Of a DNA stretch of 64,000 nucleotides, positions 35,901-46,518 are shown one piece after another (within the stretch, counting starts at the first letter, position 1; each line of letters opens with the position of its first letter). Below the pieces are notes generated by a model. That model was not told the origin of the DNA. It searched no databases and saw only the letters and a program-made list of their open reading frames with translations. The translations under genes were made by a program, and so were the position numbers. The DNA comes from Brachypodium distachyon (lineage: Eukaryota > Streptophyta > Magnoliopsida > Poales > Poaceae). The stretch spans positions 17,838,624 through 17,902,623 of the forward strand of contig NC_016134.3 in the NCBI RefSeq assembly GCF_000005505.3, read 5' to 3'.

Positions 35901-38900
35901 AGTTCAGCTGGCATAGTTATTCCGAGATCAGAAGCACTATAATCAAAGAAAATGCACATATTCGTTCCTATAATAACCCAGCTGCTACAGTGTGCTGTCA
36001 GATTTGTCAATGCTCTTTTTGTCACATTCAAAACTATCTCGTATAGAATGACAGGAATATAATTCAGCATGTTCATCAACATTGGCAAAATATCTACACT
36101 GTTCATCATGGTGGGTCCAGACTATAACGTGGTGGATGAACCAGAATGTCTATAAAACATTCATGCTCCCTCCCAATTTGGAAGTCGCGTTAGCAAAATC
36201 TCTTATACCAAGGAGCAGTTAAAACATTGGAAAATAGGAGTAAGTGCATGGCTGGAAATGCTTTGTTTCCATAAATTAAGCCGCACAATTTTCGTGCCCT
36301 TCTTCCGTCCACTCGCAACGCCCCTACTGCAGGCATGTAAAATCAGCCGCAATGCCTTAATTAGCTGCATGCAACCAATCAACCCATCCTGCATGCAATC
36401 CCACCCACCCAGCGCTGCATGCAGTTTTTTTGGCCGGGGAATTAATGCGTACGAGATAGCCGAGGCATTTTTTTCAGCCAGTGCTAAGGCGACACTTAAT
36501 TTGGGATTTTTTTCCTTCTAAAACCTAATACAGCCTCTAAATTGGGAAGGAGGGAGCACTATATAAAGTTCTTACTAATTAGGTGGTGCATAAAGAGTAC
36601 ACATCTATTTTAGAAACCCATAGTACGTAGATACAACTCATATAAGCCACATATGAACTCCATATGATGTTTATGGATATATAAACTTTGGAATAAATGT
36701 TCTACAATAATAAGTTGGTTTAATATTACAAATTAACCTAAAGAAGAGAGTGTATGAAAGTTAAAGTTAGTCATTGATTTCCATGCGATAGAAAGAAATA
36801 TTTAGAGATGGAGGAACATTGTCAACGTAACATTATTTTTTTATGGCCCGTCATATAAAGATAGAATAGATATGGATAGAGAGACATTCTATTGATTCGC
36901 GAAATGGCTCGTAGATCCAAATGAATCATTCTTCTGGTCTCTCTCTGCCCCCCGCCCCAAAATTGACCCACGACACAGCGCCCATTCGTTTCCACCCTCT
37001 CAAGAACTTCCTGAAGCCCTGAGACACTTGTTGCCAATAGTCTTGAACATTTGCAACAGTTCTTGTAGGCCATTTCTGCAACAGCATATCTCTAAACCCT
37101 TCTTGCGGATGGTTCAAAACGAAACTTAGTGGCAGCCCCTATCTTCCCCAGAGTCTAGAAGTAAACTGGGATGCATCAACATGCTTGGGTTGCTTAGATG
37201 TGTATATAACCATTACTTTTATATGGAATTAAACTAAAATTGGATTCCATATAAAAAATAAAACAAATTCGCAATTTGGTTTCTAAATTCAAATTGATGA
37301 TATGCAGTATGTGGTGAGCTGAGTTTCAATGTGAACGCTACACACCTAAGGTGTTTCTACATATGTGTGTGCTTAAATGTTTCGGTGTGCACGGGTTAGA
37401 TCGGAGGAAAAAGCTCTGTCAGGGCAGAACAGAAAACAGCTACGAGAATGAGTGAGAGAGATTTTTTATGATTTTTTTTATGAATTCTATGATTGTGCAT
37501 GGCAGACCACGGATTTCATCACCACTGGACAGTCCATTTGACAGACACCAAATTCCTAGCTAACAACTTAATAAATTTGCAAAAAATGTCTATTTGTATT
37601 TTTTGGAGATGTAAATTGTGGCTACAATACTTCCCTATATCATGAATTATACTGTTGTCTTGCGGCATCTTAATTTGATGGTAAATCTAGTCGTAGGAGC
37701 AAATTGTTGGAGAGAAAACAATACGGTACTAAACTATACAACTATATGTATAGCAAATCTAGCTGCACAAATGTAGGGGTCACCTTGCTACATACTTATA
37801 AAACTGGAACTTTTAGTTGTTCTTAGCCATGTTATGTAGTCTCTGGAGTGGGAACTTATTTTAGAACTTGCTATGTTGCGTATAAGATTATGGTTGGCTT
37901 GTTTGGCTTCATGATAAACATCAACCTATGATACTTAGCCAGCCTCGAAAAATGGTACCTAATTATTTCATGATGATCATGATTAGCTAATCTTTGTTTT
38001 AAGCAAAGACACCTAAGGCCCTGTTGGGGTATTCGCCGCAAAGTTTTGGATTCAGTTCACTTCCACAAAAAATGCCTCAAATCCAAACAGACCTAATTAT
38101 TTCCTTATGATACACAATTTGTTAGTCTTTATTTTAAGCAAAGTCACCTAATTATTTCATGATGTTATACCGAAGCACTTGCAACTGTCAAACATACTAT
38201 TTTTTCTAGTTTAAAACAGCCTGTTGAGTGATTTATTTGAACTCTATGATATCTCAGCACCTACCTTCTTGGTTATTTCTGGATATATATTTTCGTGATA
38301 CCTTGTTTGAGCTCTGCATCCTAACAATAACCATCTGCATATGTTTTACTGTTTATCAGTACCCGATATTCATTTGATTGTGTTAATCTGTTCTTTCTCT
38401 CCTTTAGGGAAATAAAACTTACTGAGGTTTCTGTGAGTGATAAACTTGAAGGTTTTCGTGCAACGAAAGAGGTATGCTGCAGCAGTCTCAACCTTTTCAA
38501 GCTAAGTTCAGCATATTTTCTGATACTGTTGATTTAACTCTCCTGATGCTGATGCCATTCCAGTAATAGTCACTTCTAACATTTGAGTTTGCTAAATATA
38601 AACCACATTTTGTGATTTATGACTCAGTTTCAGAGAGCTTTTTCACCCATTATAAGTTTGAAATTAACTGTAAACTGGGTTTGAGAATTGAGATATGGTT
38701 CCTAGATCCGTTTAGTTGTATTACTAGTTCCAAGAGGGATGTTTAGTTTCTTTGAAGTAAAATAGTAGTATTGTATGTCTTGAAAGACAGATTCTAATGG
38801 AAGATCATTTCTTAATCTGTTTTACACGAATATCTATTTAAAAACCATTCCTTCACAGCATTTTTCATCCAGTCTCTTGACACACAACTTTGACCAGTCA

Positions 38901-41900
38901 TTAATATGTTTCTGCAGCTCTTTAAAGGTTTGAGTTTTCCGACGATTTCATCTGTGGGGCCAAATGCAGCAATCATTCACTATTCACCTGAAGCAAATAC
39001 ATGTGCTGAACTTGATGCTGATAAGATATATCTGTGTGACTCAGGGGCACAGGTTGACTAAATACCAGTCTTGAAATGTAATTTTCTGTTAGTCTTATAG
39101 AATCTAATGAGATTAGTAATGCTTCACTTTCAGTATCTGGATGGTACTACAGACATTACAAGAACTGTGCATTTCGGTAGACCCTCAGAGCATGAGAAGT
39201 CCTGCTACACAGCTGTAAGTTCTATGTTGACAACGGAATTAGTTATTGATATGTAATTCATCATGATATGTGTCATCATTGATCATTATACTGTTTCCAT
39301 GTGTTCCTTTGCATCTTCTGATGAGGGACAGTAGAAAAAACCAAAATAAAATAAATGTAGAAGTCCGATCTCTCAAGGCTTCTACACACTTCTACTATAT
39401 TCTAAGTAACTTGTCTTTTAGTCATAGGTGTTGTGGTAGTTTCTAGAGTGTTCTACTATAAGTTGTAACTAGGATATTTTCCTAGCTTTGAGTAGTGTTC
39501 CCTAGAAGCTTCTAGTTCTAAGTAGAGCTAAGTAGTGCAGGCTCATGAGGCCTATAAATAGAGGTCCACACCTCTATCTTGGGGCAGTCTTATGTACCAC
39601 TACCTATCAATAAAGAGCACTTTATGTTCTTTGTCTTAGATCTTGGATTAGATCTTGTGTGTTAAGAGTTTGGATTAAACTCTTGGCAGTTCCCCGCCCC
39701 TAGAGCGATATCTAGCGCAGCACGTTGAAGTGGTTCCTTCAACATTTGTGCTGTTTATATTATAGCAGCAAGGTGGAGTTGCTGCTCCACAACTTTGTGC
39801 TGCATCATCTTCATTATGATCTCTCCACTGTCAGAGTTAAAGGACACCTGACTAACATGTCCAACAATCAATTTTGGGCCTTGAACTTACCGCTTGACCT
39901 TGTTATTTAACATTTGCAATCTAACAATGAGATGAATACCTTCTACTTAAAACTCCAAACTTGATCCACGCAAGCAACAGATGGGACTTCCTGTTAAGTC
40001 AGCTACTGTAAGACTTCACTGAATTATTGTTACAAGTTATGTAGTTATAAGTTGAAAACTCATATACTACATGTTCAAAGTTTAGTATCTTACACGCTCA
40101 AAAGGTTGTGGTTTTCTGTATTGGCTACCTTCTGGGTCTGAGTGTCTGCCCTATTATTCTGCTACTAAACCTATGTGCAATCTACTTGGAAGTACTCCCT
40201 CCGTTCCATAAAGATTGGCACAGTTTTGAACTAGAGCTAGTTCAAAGCCGCGCCAATCTTTATGGGACGGAGGGAGTAGCAGGTTAGTAATTAAATAGGA
40301 AAAGGTGTCCTGTTCGACATCATGATTCACATTAGATAATTTCCACATTTTGATTGTTGAACTACTTATATTTGATACCTTGCTAATGCTGAAGTGATAT
40401 TGAATGTTGAAAATAGGTTTTGAAAGGCCACATCGCACTAGATGCTGCTGTATTTCCGAATGGGACGACAGGTGATTCATTTTTTCAGCACTCTTACCAC
40501 ATGAATGTTTATGCCTTCTCGAGATATATATACATAGAACTAGGTGACAGTGCCTTTACAAAGAAAATGATCAAAATGTTGCAAAATGTTACTATTTTAT
40601 GGTAGTTTGGCCATGTTTTATCATGCCCCTCTGCGCCAATGATGCCTTTGTAAAAGGTTACCTTTGATCGAATTCATTTCCCTCTCCAATATGGTCAAGA
40701 AGGTACTACTATCTATATAGGAGGCCCTGCCAAAGGACCAAGCTAAGTTACATCGCACAAGCCATTCAAGATCACAGAGCAGGACCTAGCTCGTAGGTCA
40801 AATCTAGTTCTTGTAATCCTTGACACATCTTGATATTGTATGGCTGTTAGTCTGTTACCCATACCGGGGGGGGGGGGGGGGGGGCGCTGAACTAACACCG
40901 TTGGCACTTAGATATAAGATATGATCTAATTTGGAACAATTTCCCTATGCACCATGCATCTTCTAGAATTCTAGGACAGACAGATTTAATATTGATATTG
41001 AACATATCTTACGTTACCAAAGTACCAATATTAATATTTGGAACAATGTGGTTGATAAATATGGGTAGAAGGAGCACCAAAAAATGGTGAACATCATGAA
41101 CCTTTTTAGGAGCATTTGCATGAGTAAAGCTGCAACCAGAATTCCATTGGTCACTGAAGTTGTCTAGCGATTTGTGAAAGGCTGACCACTTGTGACTAAT
41201 CGCTTCCTTTTGCATGTTATATTTCAGGAATTTCAATAATGTTCTATTTTGACTTATGGCAGAATCTTTTGCTTGACTAATTTCGTTGTGAACCTCGATA
41301 TTACTTCTAGGGCATGCTCTTGACATTCTGGCACGAACTCCACTGTGGAAAAGTGGTCTTGACTATCGTCATGGTACAGGCCATGGAATCGGGTCTTATT
41401 TGAATGTTCATGAAGGTCAGATGGGTGGCTGATCCTCATATTATTCTTTCCTAATTTAATGAATGTCTGGCCATCTTGGAACAATGAATCAATCATGTTT
41501 CTGCTTTGAAACCAGGTCCTCATCTAATTAGCTTCAGACCTTCTGCTCGAAATGTACCCTTGCAAGCATCCATGACTGTCACTGATGGTCAGTAACGATC
41601 CAAGCCCAACTTCTAATTTCTTAATGATGTGTTTATAGTTCAAAATGGAATTAATCAATTCTTCCATGTTAAGCATCTTGTTTCAAAAAATTTATGGAAC
41701 ATAAATTTGCATGACCTTTTGTTCCAGAGCCTGGTTACTATGAAGATGGAAACTTCGGCATAAGGTTGGAGAATGTTCTTATAGTCAAAGGGGCAGATAC
41801 TAAGTTTAATTTTGGAGAGAAGGGTTATTTGTCATTTGAACATATAACATGGGTAAGCATTTCTTGTTCATTCTCCACCGTAACTGCTGACCTTGTTTTC

Positions 41901-42484
41901 ACTTCTCTTCCATTCATTTGGGCTAGTGCTTTTAGGTTTGTAGGCTGAGGAAGTTCACACAATTATGGGAAAATGAGCTTTCTAGTTTCAGCTTTCTGGA
42001 CTTTGCTGTCACAGTGTTATGAGCCCTGGAATTCTAGTCAATAGTACATTTTCAGCTTGCTGCTGTGATTATCCAAGTCAAATTTGTTCCTGGCCTTCCA
42101 AGTGTTTGTTTTAAATATAAAAGCTAGGATCTGATGCGTGGCTATCATGTGTGCTCAGTCGTGCTACCTTGATTGCAAATTCAACATAGCAAGCCAGGCA
42201 TTCATAACCTATACAAATAATGTTGTTCACCAGTTCACCAGTTTATTAACATTGTTTCTTCTCATGCGCCACTGTGTCGTCCGGCTACTGATGAATTCCT
42301 TGTTTTTCGCGTGCAGGCTCCATACCAGACGAAGCTGATAAACACAACCTTGCTAACCCCTGAGGAGATCGACTGGGTAAACATGTACCACTCAGATTGC
42401 CGGAAAATCTTGGGGTCTTACCTTAATGAGCAGGAGAAGGAATGGCTGAGGAAGGCCACTGAGCCCATCACTGTGAGCTCTTAA
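29902..42484 (+). CDS. APP1: Xaa-Pro aminopeptidase P (M24B metallopeptidase), 648 aa, 16 exons
   Basis: Exons: 29902-30015, 30182-30245, 31187-31326, 32813-33097, 33197-33319, 33442-33702, 34445-34531, 35570-35637, 38408-38471, 38918-39052, 39134-39214, 40417-40471, 41311-41415, 41516-41587, 41728-41852, 42317-42484. All introns are GT-AG and the phases join to one frame of 649 codons. The enzyme removes an N-terminal residue before proline. It should be cytosolic, since no signal peptide is seen. N-terminal creatinase-like domains lead into the pita-bread catalytic domain (from about residue 335). The metal ligands are visible: D443 (LCDSGAQ), D454 (TTDITRT), H517 ([15 protein letters not shown]), E552 ([10 protein letters not shown]) and E566 (RLENV), with spacing matching human XPNPEP1 except for one extra residue before E552. 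Arabidopsis APP1 has about the same length. Intron 7 harbours a TAF8-like ORF and introns 3, 6, 8 and 11 carry transposons. Confidence 0.95.
30952..31063. mobile_element. Stowaway-type MITE in APP1 intron 2
   Basis: About 112 bp, ends GTCCCTCCGTTCCATA / its complement TGGAACGGAGGGAG, with TA on both sides. The interior is that of the 'gtgtctagatacatgtaat' family shared by several elements in this window. Confidence 0.8.
32318..32574. mobile_element. Long Stowaway-type MITE (257 bp) in APP1 intron 3
   Basis: Starts CCTCCGTTCCTAAATATAAG and ends with the near complement CTTATATTCAGGAACGGAG, TA on both sides. The inverted arms extend inward through 'atgttctagctt' and 'gtcaaactt', so the whole element can fold back on itself. 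Confidence 0.85.
33979..34090. mobile_element. Stowaway-type MITE in APP1 intron 6
   Basis: 112 bp, starts TCCCTCTGATCC and ends GGATCGGAGGGAG between TA dinucleotides. The interior is almost the same as the element at 21562. Confidence 0.85.
34649..35356 (+). CDS. TAF8-like histone-fold (BTP domain) protein, 235 aa, nested in APP1 intron 7
   Basis: A single uninterrupted ORF lies wholly inside intron 7 of the aminopeptidase gene, same strand. Residues 24-85 form a histone fold of the bromodomain-associated (BTP) type ([17 protein letters not shown]..., with [18 protein letters not shown]). Residues about 140-161 hold [22 protein letters not shown], matching the conserved region after the fold in plant TFIID subunit 8 proteins. 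The C-terminus is rich in basic residues and glycine ([16 protein letters not shown]). TAF8 pairs with TAF10 in TFIID; whether this copy does so is unknown. It is shorter than the Arabidopsis protein. Absence of introns and the location suggest a retrocopy or an intronless family member moved here, but I see no clear poly(A) tail or target repeats. A CTAGGGTTTTAAACCGCC leader precedes the ATG. The frame is open, so it may be functional; expression would need its own promoter. Confidence 0.8.
   Translation: MGTPARDPCDAVAALAPLPVVSTISIAQILRASGYSSAESAALRALSDIAGRYITSLGRTASAIAEAQGWTESNLLDLTLALEEHKLAGFSGASDPTRPVLCSGVLSELAGFVRMVRLVPFAKLLPRMGEQVLHTKRWESFASAGKEPPLGHVPRWLPCFPEQEADSEGIKGKWELRRLVEVQGEQMVKVTDDGKEGRGVVPGKRGKVKFLIGDKKQRWVGFDKHGGGFERFVGK
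36164..36558. mobile_element. MITE-like element of about 395 bp in APP1 intron 8
   Basis: Left end TGCTCCCTCCCAATTTGGA and right end CTAAATTGGGAAGGAGGGAGCA are inverted copies with a small indel. No TA flanks are evident, so superfamily is unclear. Interior is non-coding. Confidence 0.55.
39325..39744 (+). mobile_element. LTR-like segment in APP1 intron 11
   Basis: Contains TATAAATAGAGG at about 39552, CAATAAAGAGC at about 39608, and ends GGTTCCTTCAACA at 39744. This is the layout of an LTR promoter, polyadenylation signal and 3' end. No internal retroelement sequence follows, so it would be a solo LTR. The left boundary is uncertain and target repeats were not found. Confidence 0.45.
40195..40276. 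mobile_element. Short Stowaway-type MITE in APP1 intron 11
   Basis: An 82-bp near-perfect hairpin: CTCCCTCCGTTCCATAAAGA on the left and TCTTTATGGGACGGAGGGAG on the right, with TA at both sides. It is the same family as the element at 44940. Confidence 0.85.
40866..40884 (+). repeat. Run of 19 G in APP1 intron 12
   Basis: An uninterrupted G homopolymer. Such tracts can form quadruplexes in DNA or pre-mRNA, and their true length is often wrong in assemblies. Confidence 0.9.
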
Positions 42485-43096
42485 GCCAGCCACTTCTGTG
42501 TTACAATTGTGTAGCAATCGTAGATAGATGGGTGTCACACTATTTAATCAACTGCAATTAGTGTGAATAGCAGCAATTGAACAACTACATTTTATTCTAC
42601 GTTATTTAAGCTGCCAAGTAGTAAATGTGGAAATAAAAATGCGGATGCCCAATGCTTTGTCCCCAAGAAGTTGTGAAAAAAATGATCAACGGCGGCCACT
42701 GAGTGCCGGCAGGCGATTCCAGGCCAGGGCCGGCTGGCTCGACAGGCAGGTCAGCACTAGCTAGAAAAACCTGTGGCGTGGTGATTGAGGCACAACAATA
42801 TGAATTTGTCCTGGTGATTGAGCAGGCACAACAATATGAATTTGTCCAGGAGGTTCATCGTTTGCCGGCTGCATCTCACTCTCTGTCTTAAATCATTATG
42901 TGATTCTGCAGAGAACCTACACGCTTGTGACCGTCGTCGCGGCTGGTTTTAGCGGGCTGGTTTATCTATGTGGCTAGACTGCCTATATTACGGAGTAGTA
43001 GGTTGGGTTACGTTGTTGAGTCAAACGCCTAACCTTTTGCTAATTAAAAGTCACAAAAACTGAATATGTACATATATTTGATACAAATTTCAACAA

Positions 43097-43963
43097 GAGT
43101 TGAATGCACCCGAGGTCAAAAAAATAGTACCTTCAGTGTGTCATCAGTGGTCCTAAGCACACCGGAGCAGGGCTGACTTGTCCAGGTATCCGGTTGACTC
43201 CCTTTGAAAAGGCATGTACAATTAATGAATAAGATTTATCTTTGCAATTTTCCCTGGAAATTAATTTCCCCGCCTCATTTCGTGGCCCTCCCTTTTCTTT
43301 CTCGCACGCGCCCCTCTTGCAATGAATGACCGGCGATTGTGACCGCAACACTAGCAAAGGGGCCGAAGTGGTAGTGTGCTACATTGTGATCGGATCGATG
43401 CACCTGGAGGATGGCCCCAGTCCGGCGACACCCTGGCGTCCCTCCTCCGCATTACGGTAAGCTCCCGAGCTCAATTCCTACGTCTGTGAATCCAAATCCG
43501 GTTACCTCTCTCTGTCCCGGCCGCAGCATCGTCCTCCACCGGCAACACGAACACCTGATGAGGGGAAAGCTCATCCTGGCTGATTTGCTACCAACAGAAG
43601 CATAGGAGCTTCTTGAAGCGCCACCGCTCCCTGCCATGTCGCTCTTGGTACAGACGGGAAGACAAAGTGGGGAGTAGAAATGAGGAAGAAGAAGGGTGGG
43701 AATAAACGGATTTTATAAAGGAGAGGGAGATCCCTGCAAATATCCCAACTGCTTACGGCGGGGATTTTGCCGCGCCAAAACCACTCCTGTCGACATGGCG
43801 TGACTCAACTGAACATTTTGGGCAGGCCAGACCTGCTCCGGTGTGCTTAGGACTACCGGTGACACACTTAATGTACTTTTAGGACCCAGACGTGCACTTT
43901 CATACTATTAGGACCTAGTTGACACCCCACAAATAGTTATAGGGCGTCGGTTACATTTAACTC
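43097..43963. mobile_element. Non-autonomous MULE with perfect 9-bp target duplication
   Basis: The element is 867 bp, flanked on both sides by TTTCAACAA (43088-43096 and 43964-43972). The ends are inverted repeats of roughly 100 bp (GAGTTGAATGCACCCGAGGTC; right end, reversed, GAGTTAAATGTAACCGACGCC). The interior is GC-rich, with a splice-donor-like ACG|GTAAGC at about 43453 and an acceptor-like CGGCCGCAG at about 43528, suggesting captured spliced gene sequence. No transposase is present and the captured gene was not identified. The left half is repeated in duplication copy 2. Confidence 0.85.
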
Positions 43964-43997
43964 TTTCAACAACTTAGGTGCATCGGTTATATTTTCG

Positions 43998-44336
43998 TTT
44001 TCAGGGCTCTAACTATGGATGATTTTTGTCATGTATTAAATCACTAATCACATAATATACTGCATGATAGAAATCACATACTCCCTCCGATCGGTATTAC
44101 TTGTTTCAAATTTGTCCAAATACGGATGTATCTATGTGTAAAAAACGTCTATATACATGTAATATTTTGACAAGTAATTCCGGTCAGAGGGAGTAGATAT
44201 TTTGTTGTTCACTTGTGTACCGAGTTCTTCATTTTCAGGGCTCTAACTATGGATGCTTTTTATCATGTATTAAATCACATAATATACTGCAGGATACAAA
44301 TCACATAGATATTTTGTGGTTCCCTTTTGTACCGAG
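43998..44336. repeat. Local tandem duplication (unit about 105 bp), first copy interrupted by a MITE
   Basis: Both copies start TTTTCAGGGCTCTAACTATG (43998 and 44232) and end 'gtaccgag' (44224 and 44336). The first copy is longer only by the MITE at 44081-44193 plus a few small differences. Confidence 0.85.
44081..44193. mobile_element. Stowaway-type MITE with an empty site in the neighbouring repeat
   Basis: 113 bp, CTCCCTCCGATCGG ... CCGGTCAGAGGGAG, with TA at 44079-44080 and 44194-44195. The sister repeat reads 'caaatcacaTAgatatt' at the same point, with a single TA, so both the boundaries and the TA duplication are seen directly. Confidence 0.95.
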
Positions 44337-44450
44337 ATCAATGAGCTAAACGAGTGTTAGCTCACGAGTTAAATGAGCCAAGCGAGTTTGGATTTCAAAT
44401 TATTATGTTAATTAACGAGCTGATTCGTTATACTAACAAGTTCTTATTGG

Positions 44451-44728
44451 ATTGATGCGCTAGCCAATTGAATCAAAAGTCCGAACTAATGAAAAAAGAC
44501 TAAACAATATATTTATATTCTCAACACTCCCCCTCACGTCTAGGCTATTTTATTCCTAGCGTGGGTTCGGTGTAGGCCGCATAATCTTTTTTTTAATACT
44601 GCGTGAGCAGGGTCTTGAACTTAAGACCTCTTGACTCTGATATCATATTGAATTGATGCGCTAGCCAATTGAACCAAAAGTCCGAACTAATGGAAAAAGA
44701 CTAGGCAATATATTTATATTCTCAACAC
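44451..44728. repeat. Direct repeats of about 77 bp flanking 125 bp
   Basis: ATTGATGCGCTAGCCAATTG starts at 44451 and 44652, and both copies run to 'tatattctcaacac'. Between them is 'gacctcttgactctgatatc'. The arrangement could be a very small LTR-type element or a local duplication. Confidence 0.55.
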
Positions 44729-44939
44729 AACAAATCGAGTCGAGCAAGTTCTAACAAGTCGAGTCAAGCAATTTCTAACAAGTCGAGTCGAGCTGGAGTG
44801 GTCGCATGGAGTTGGTGTTGAGTATTTTGTATCTGAACTTGAAACTTTACGTGAACCGTCTTCCCTCTCCCAGTCCCCTCCCCGGTATGCTACTACTCTA
44901 TCCTGCAGAGATAATCGAATCGAGCTGTAGTAACATATA

Positions 44940-45034
44940 CCTCATCCGTTCCATAAAGATTGACACCACAAAGATTGAAACGGTTTTGAACTATAGTTAG
45001 TTCAAATTCATGCCAATTTTTATGGAACAGAGTG
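44940..45034. mobile_element. Stowaway-type MITE with an empty site in duplication copy 2
   Basis: The element begins CCTCATCCGTTCCATAAAG and ends TATGGAACAGAGTG between TA dinucleotides. The equivalent place in copy 2 (about 46223-46236) reads 'aacatatacgctggatgg' with no insert. Confidence 0.9.
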
Positions 45035-45273
45035 TACGCTGGATGGAATGAATGAAAATTGGCAATACCAAATTGCCGCCACATGAGGTCACGAGGCACA
45101 CTTAATTAGTACTCTCACACGGTACATGCCATGCATGGCCAATCTGGATAAATACCACACATTTAGGCATCTAACGATACATTACATCCCTGGTATGTAC
45201 GTCGATCGACCAGTGGTACAAATACAAACAACAAATACATCCATACATACGGCATAGGAGTGGCATGTCTTGT

Positions 45274-46443
45274 CATTATGTGATGAAATCTGCCGAGAAC
45301 CTACATGCTTGTGACCGTCGTCGCGGCTGGTTTTAGCGGGCTGGTCTATCTATGTGGCTAGACTGCCTTTATATATTGTAGTAGGTTGGGTTACAGTGTT
45401 CGAGTAAAAACGCCTAACCTTTCGCTAATTGAAAGTCTAAGAAAAACTGAATATGTACATATATTTGATACAAATTTCAACAAGAGTTAAATGCACCTGA
45501 GGTCATAAAAATAGTACATTCAGTGTGTCATCAGTGGTCCTAAGCATGTCGGAGCAGATCTGACTTGTCCAAGTATCCGGTTGACTCCCTTTGACAACGT
45601 ACAATTAGGCCCTCTTTGGATTGAAGGATTTTCATAAGGTTTTGGTAGGATTCTAAACCATAGAAATTTTTCCTATAGAGACTCTTTGGTTCAAGGAAAT
45701 GAATCCTCCTAAATTCCTATGGATTGGTTTCCTATACCCTAATCCTATGGGAATTTTAGCAAGAGGTTGGACCTCTTAAAAAAATTCCTGTGTGTCCTGT
45801 GATGCAACCAAACACATTTTAATACCGATTCCTGTGTTTTGAATTCCTGTATGATTGAATATGCCGTGGCATCTTATTCATGTACTTTTCGTGTTCCTGT
45901 GTCAACGAATAAGATTTATCTTTGCAATTTTCCCCCGCCTCACTTCGTGGCCCTCCCTTTTTCTTTCTCCCACGCGCCCCTCCTGCGATGACTGCCCGGC
46001 GAGTGGGGGCGACCGCAACACTAGCAAAGGGGCCGAAGCGGTAGCGTGCCAGATTGTGATCGGATGGATGCACCCGGATGGCCCCAGTCCGGCGACACCT
46101 TTGCGACCCTCCTCCGCAGTACGGTAAGCTCCCGAGCTCAATTCCTACGTCTCGCAGTCCCTCCCCGGTTTGCTGCTACTCTATCCTGTAGAGATAATGG
46201 AATCGGACATCGGGACTTAACATATACGCTGGATGGAATGAATGAAAATTGGCAATATCAACTTGCCGCAACATGAGGTCACGAGGCACACTTAATTAGT
46301 ACTCTCACATGCGGTACATGCCATGCATGGCCAATCAGGATAAATACCACACATCTAGGCATCTAGCGATACATTACATCCCCCGTACGTACGCCAATCG
46401 ACCAGTGGTACAAATAAAACAACAAATACATCCATACATACGG
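45274..46443. repeat. Direct segmental duplication, copy 2 (contiguous with the XTH 3' flank)
   Basis: It matches copy 1 from the start through the left half of the MULE and again over the last 290 bp. It lacks the right half of the MULE and about 0.9 kb beyond it, and carries an extra MITE-like insert at 45608. The 3' portion ends 75 bp from the XTH stop codon. Confidence 0.8.
45608..45865. mobile_element. MITE-like insertion starting GGCCCTCTTTGG
   Basis: The insert interrupts copy 2 of the duplication right after 'gtacaatta', a point where copy 1 runs on as 'gtacaattaatgaataag'. The GGCCCT-TTTGG start and 'ccaaacac' interior are typical of grass hAT/Harbinger MITEs. The right boundary is approximate, because the complementary end is not clear. 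Confidence 0.55.
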
Positions 46444-46518
46444 CGTTAATTTGAACTCCACTGGATTAATTGGGCGCGTGGTAATCCCGAGGCACATTAC
46501 AGATCGGACGGATCATCA

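Larger units (their letters stand above)
42894..45253. repeat. Direct segmental duplication, copy 1
   Basis: The start (42894, CATTATGTGATTCTGCAGAG) matches 45274 and the end (about 44870-45253, 'ctccccggtatgctactact' to 'ccatacatacggc') matches 46155-46443. The end part equals the sequence just downstream of the XTH gene, so this copy carries a stranded duplicate of the XTH 3' flank. It holds a complete MULE, a MITE and a local 105-bp duplication that copy 2 lacks. Confidence 0.8.
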
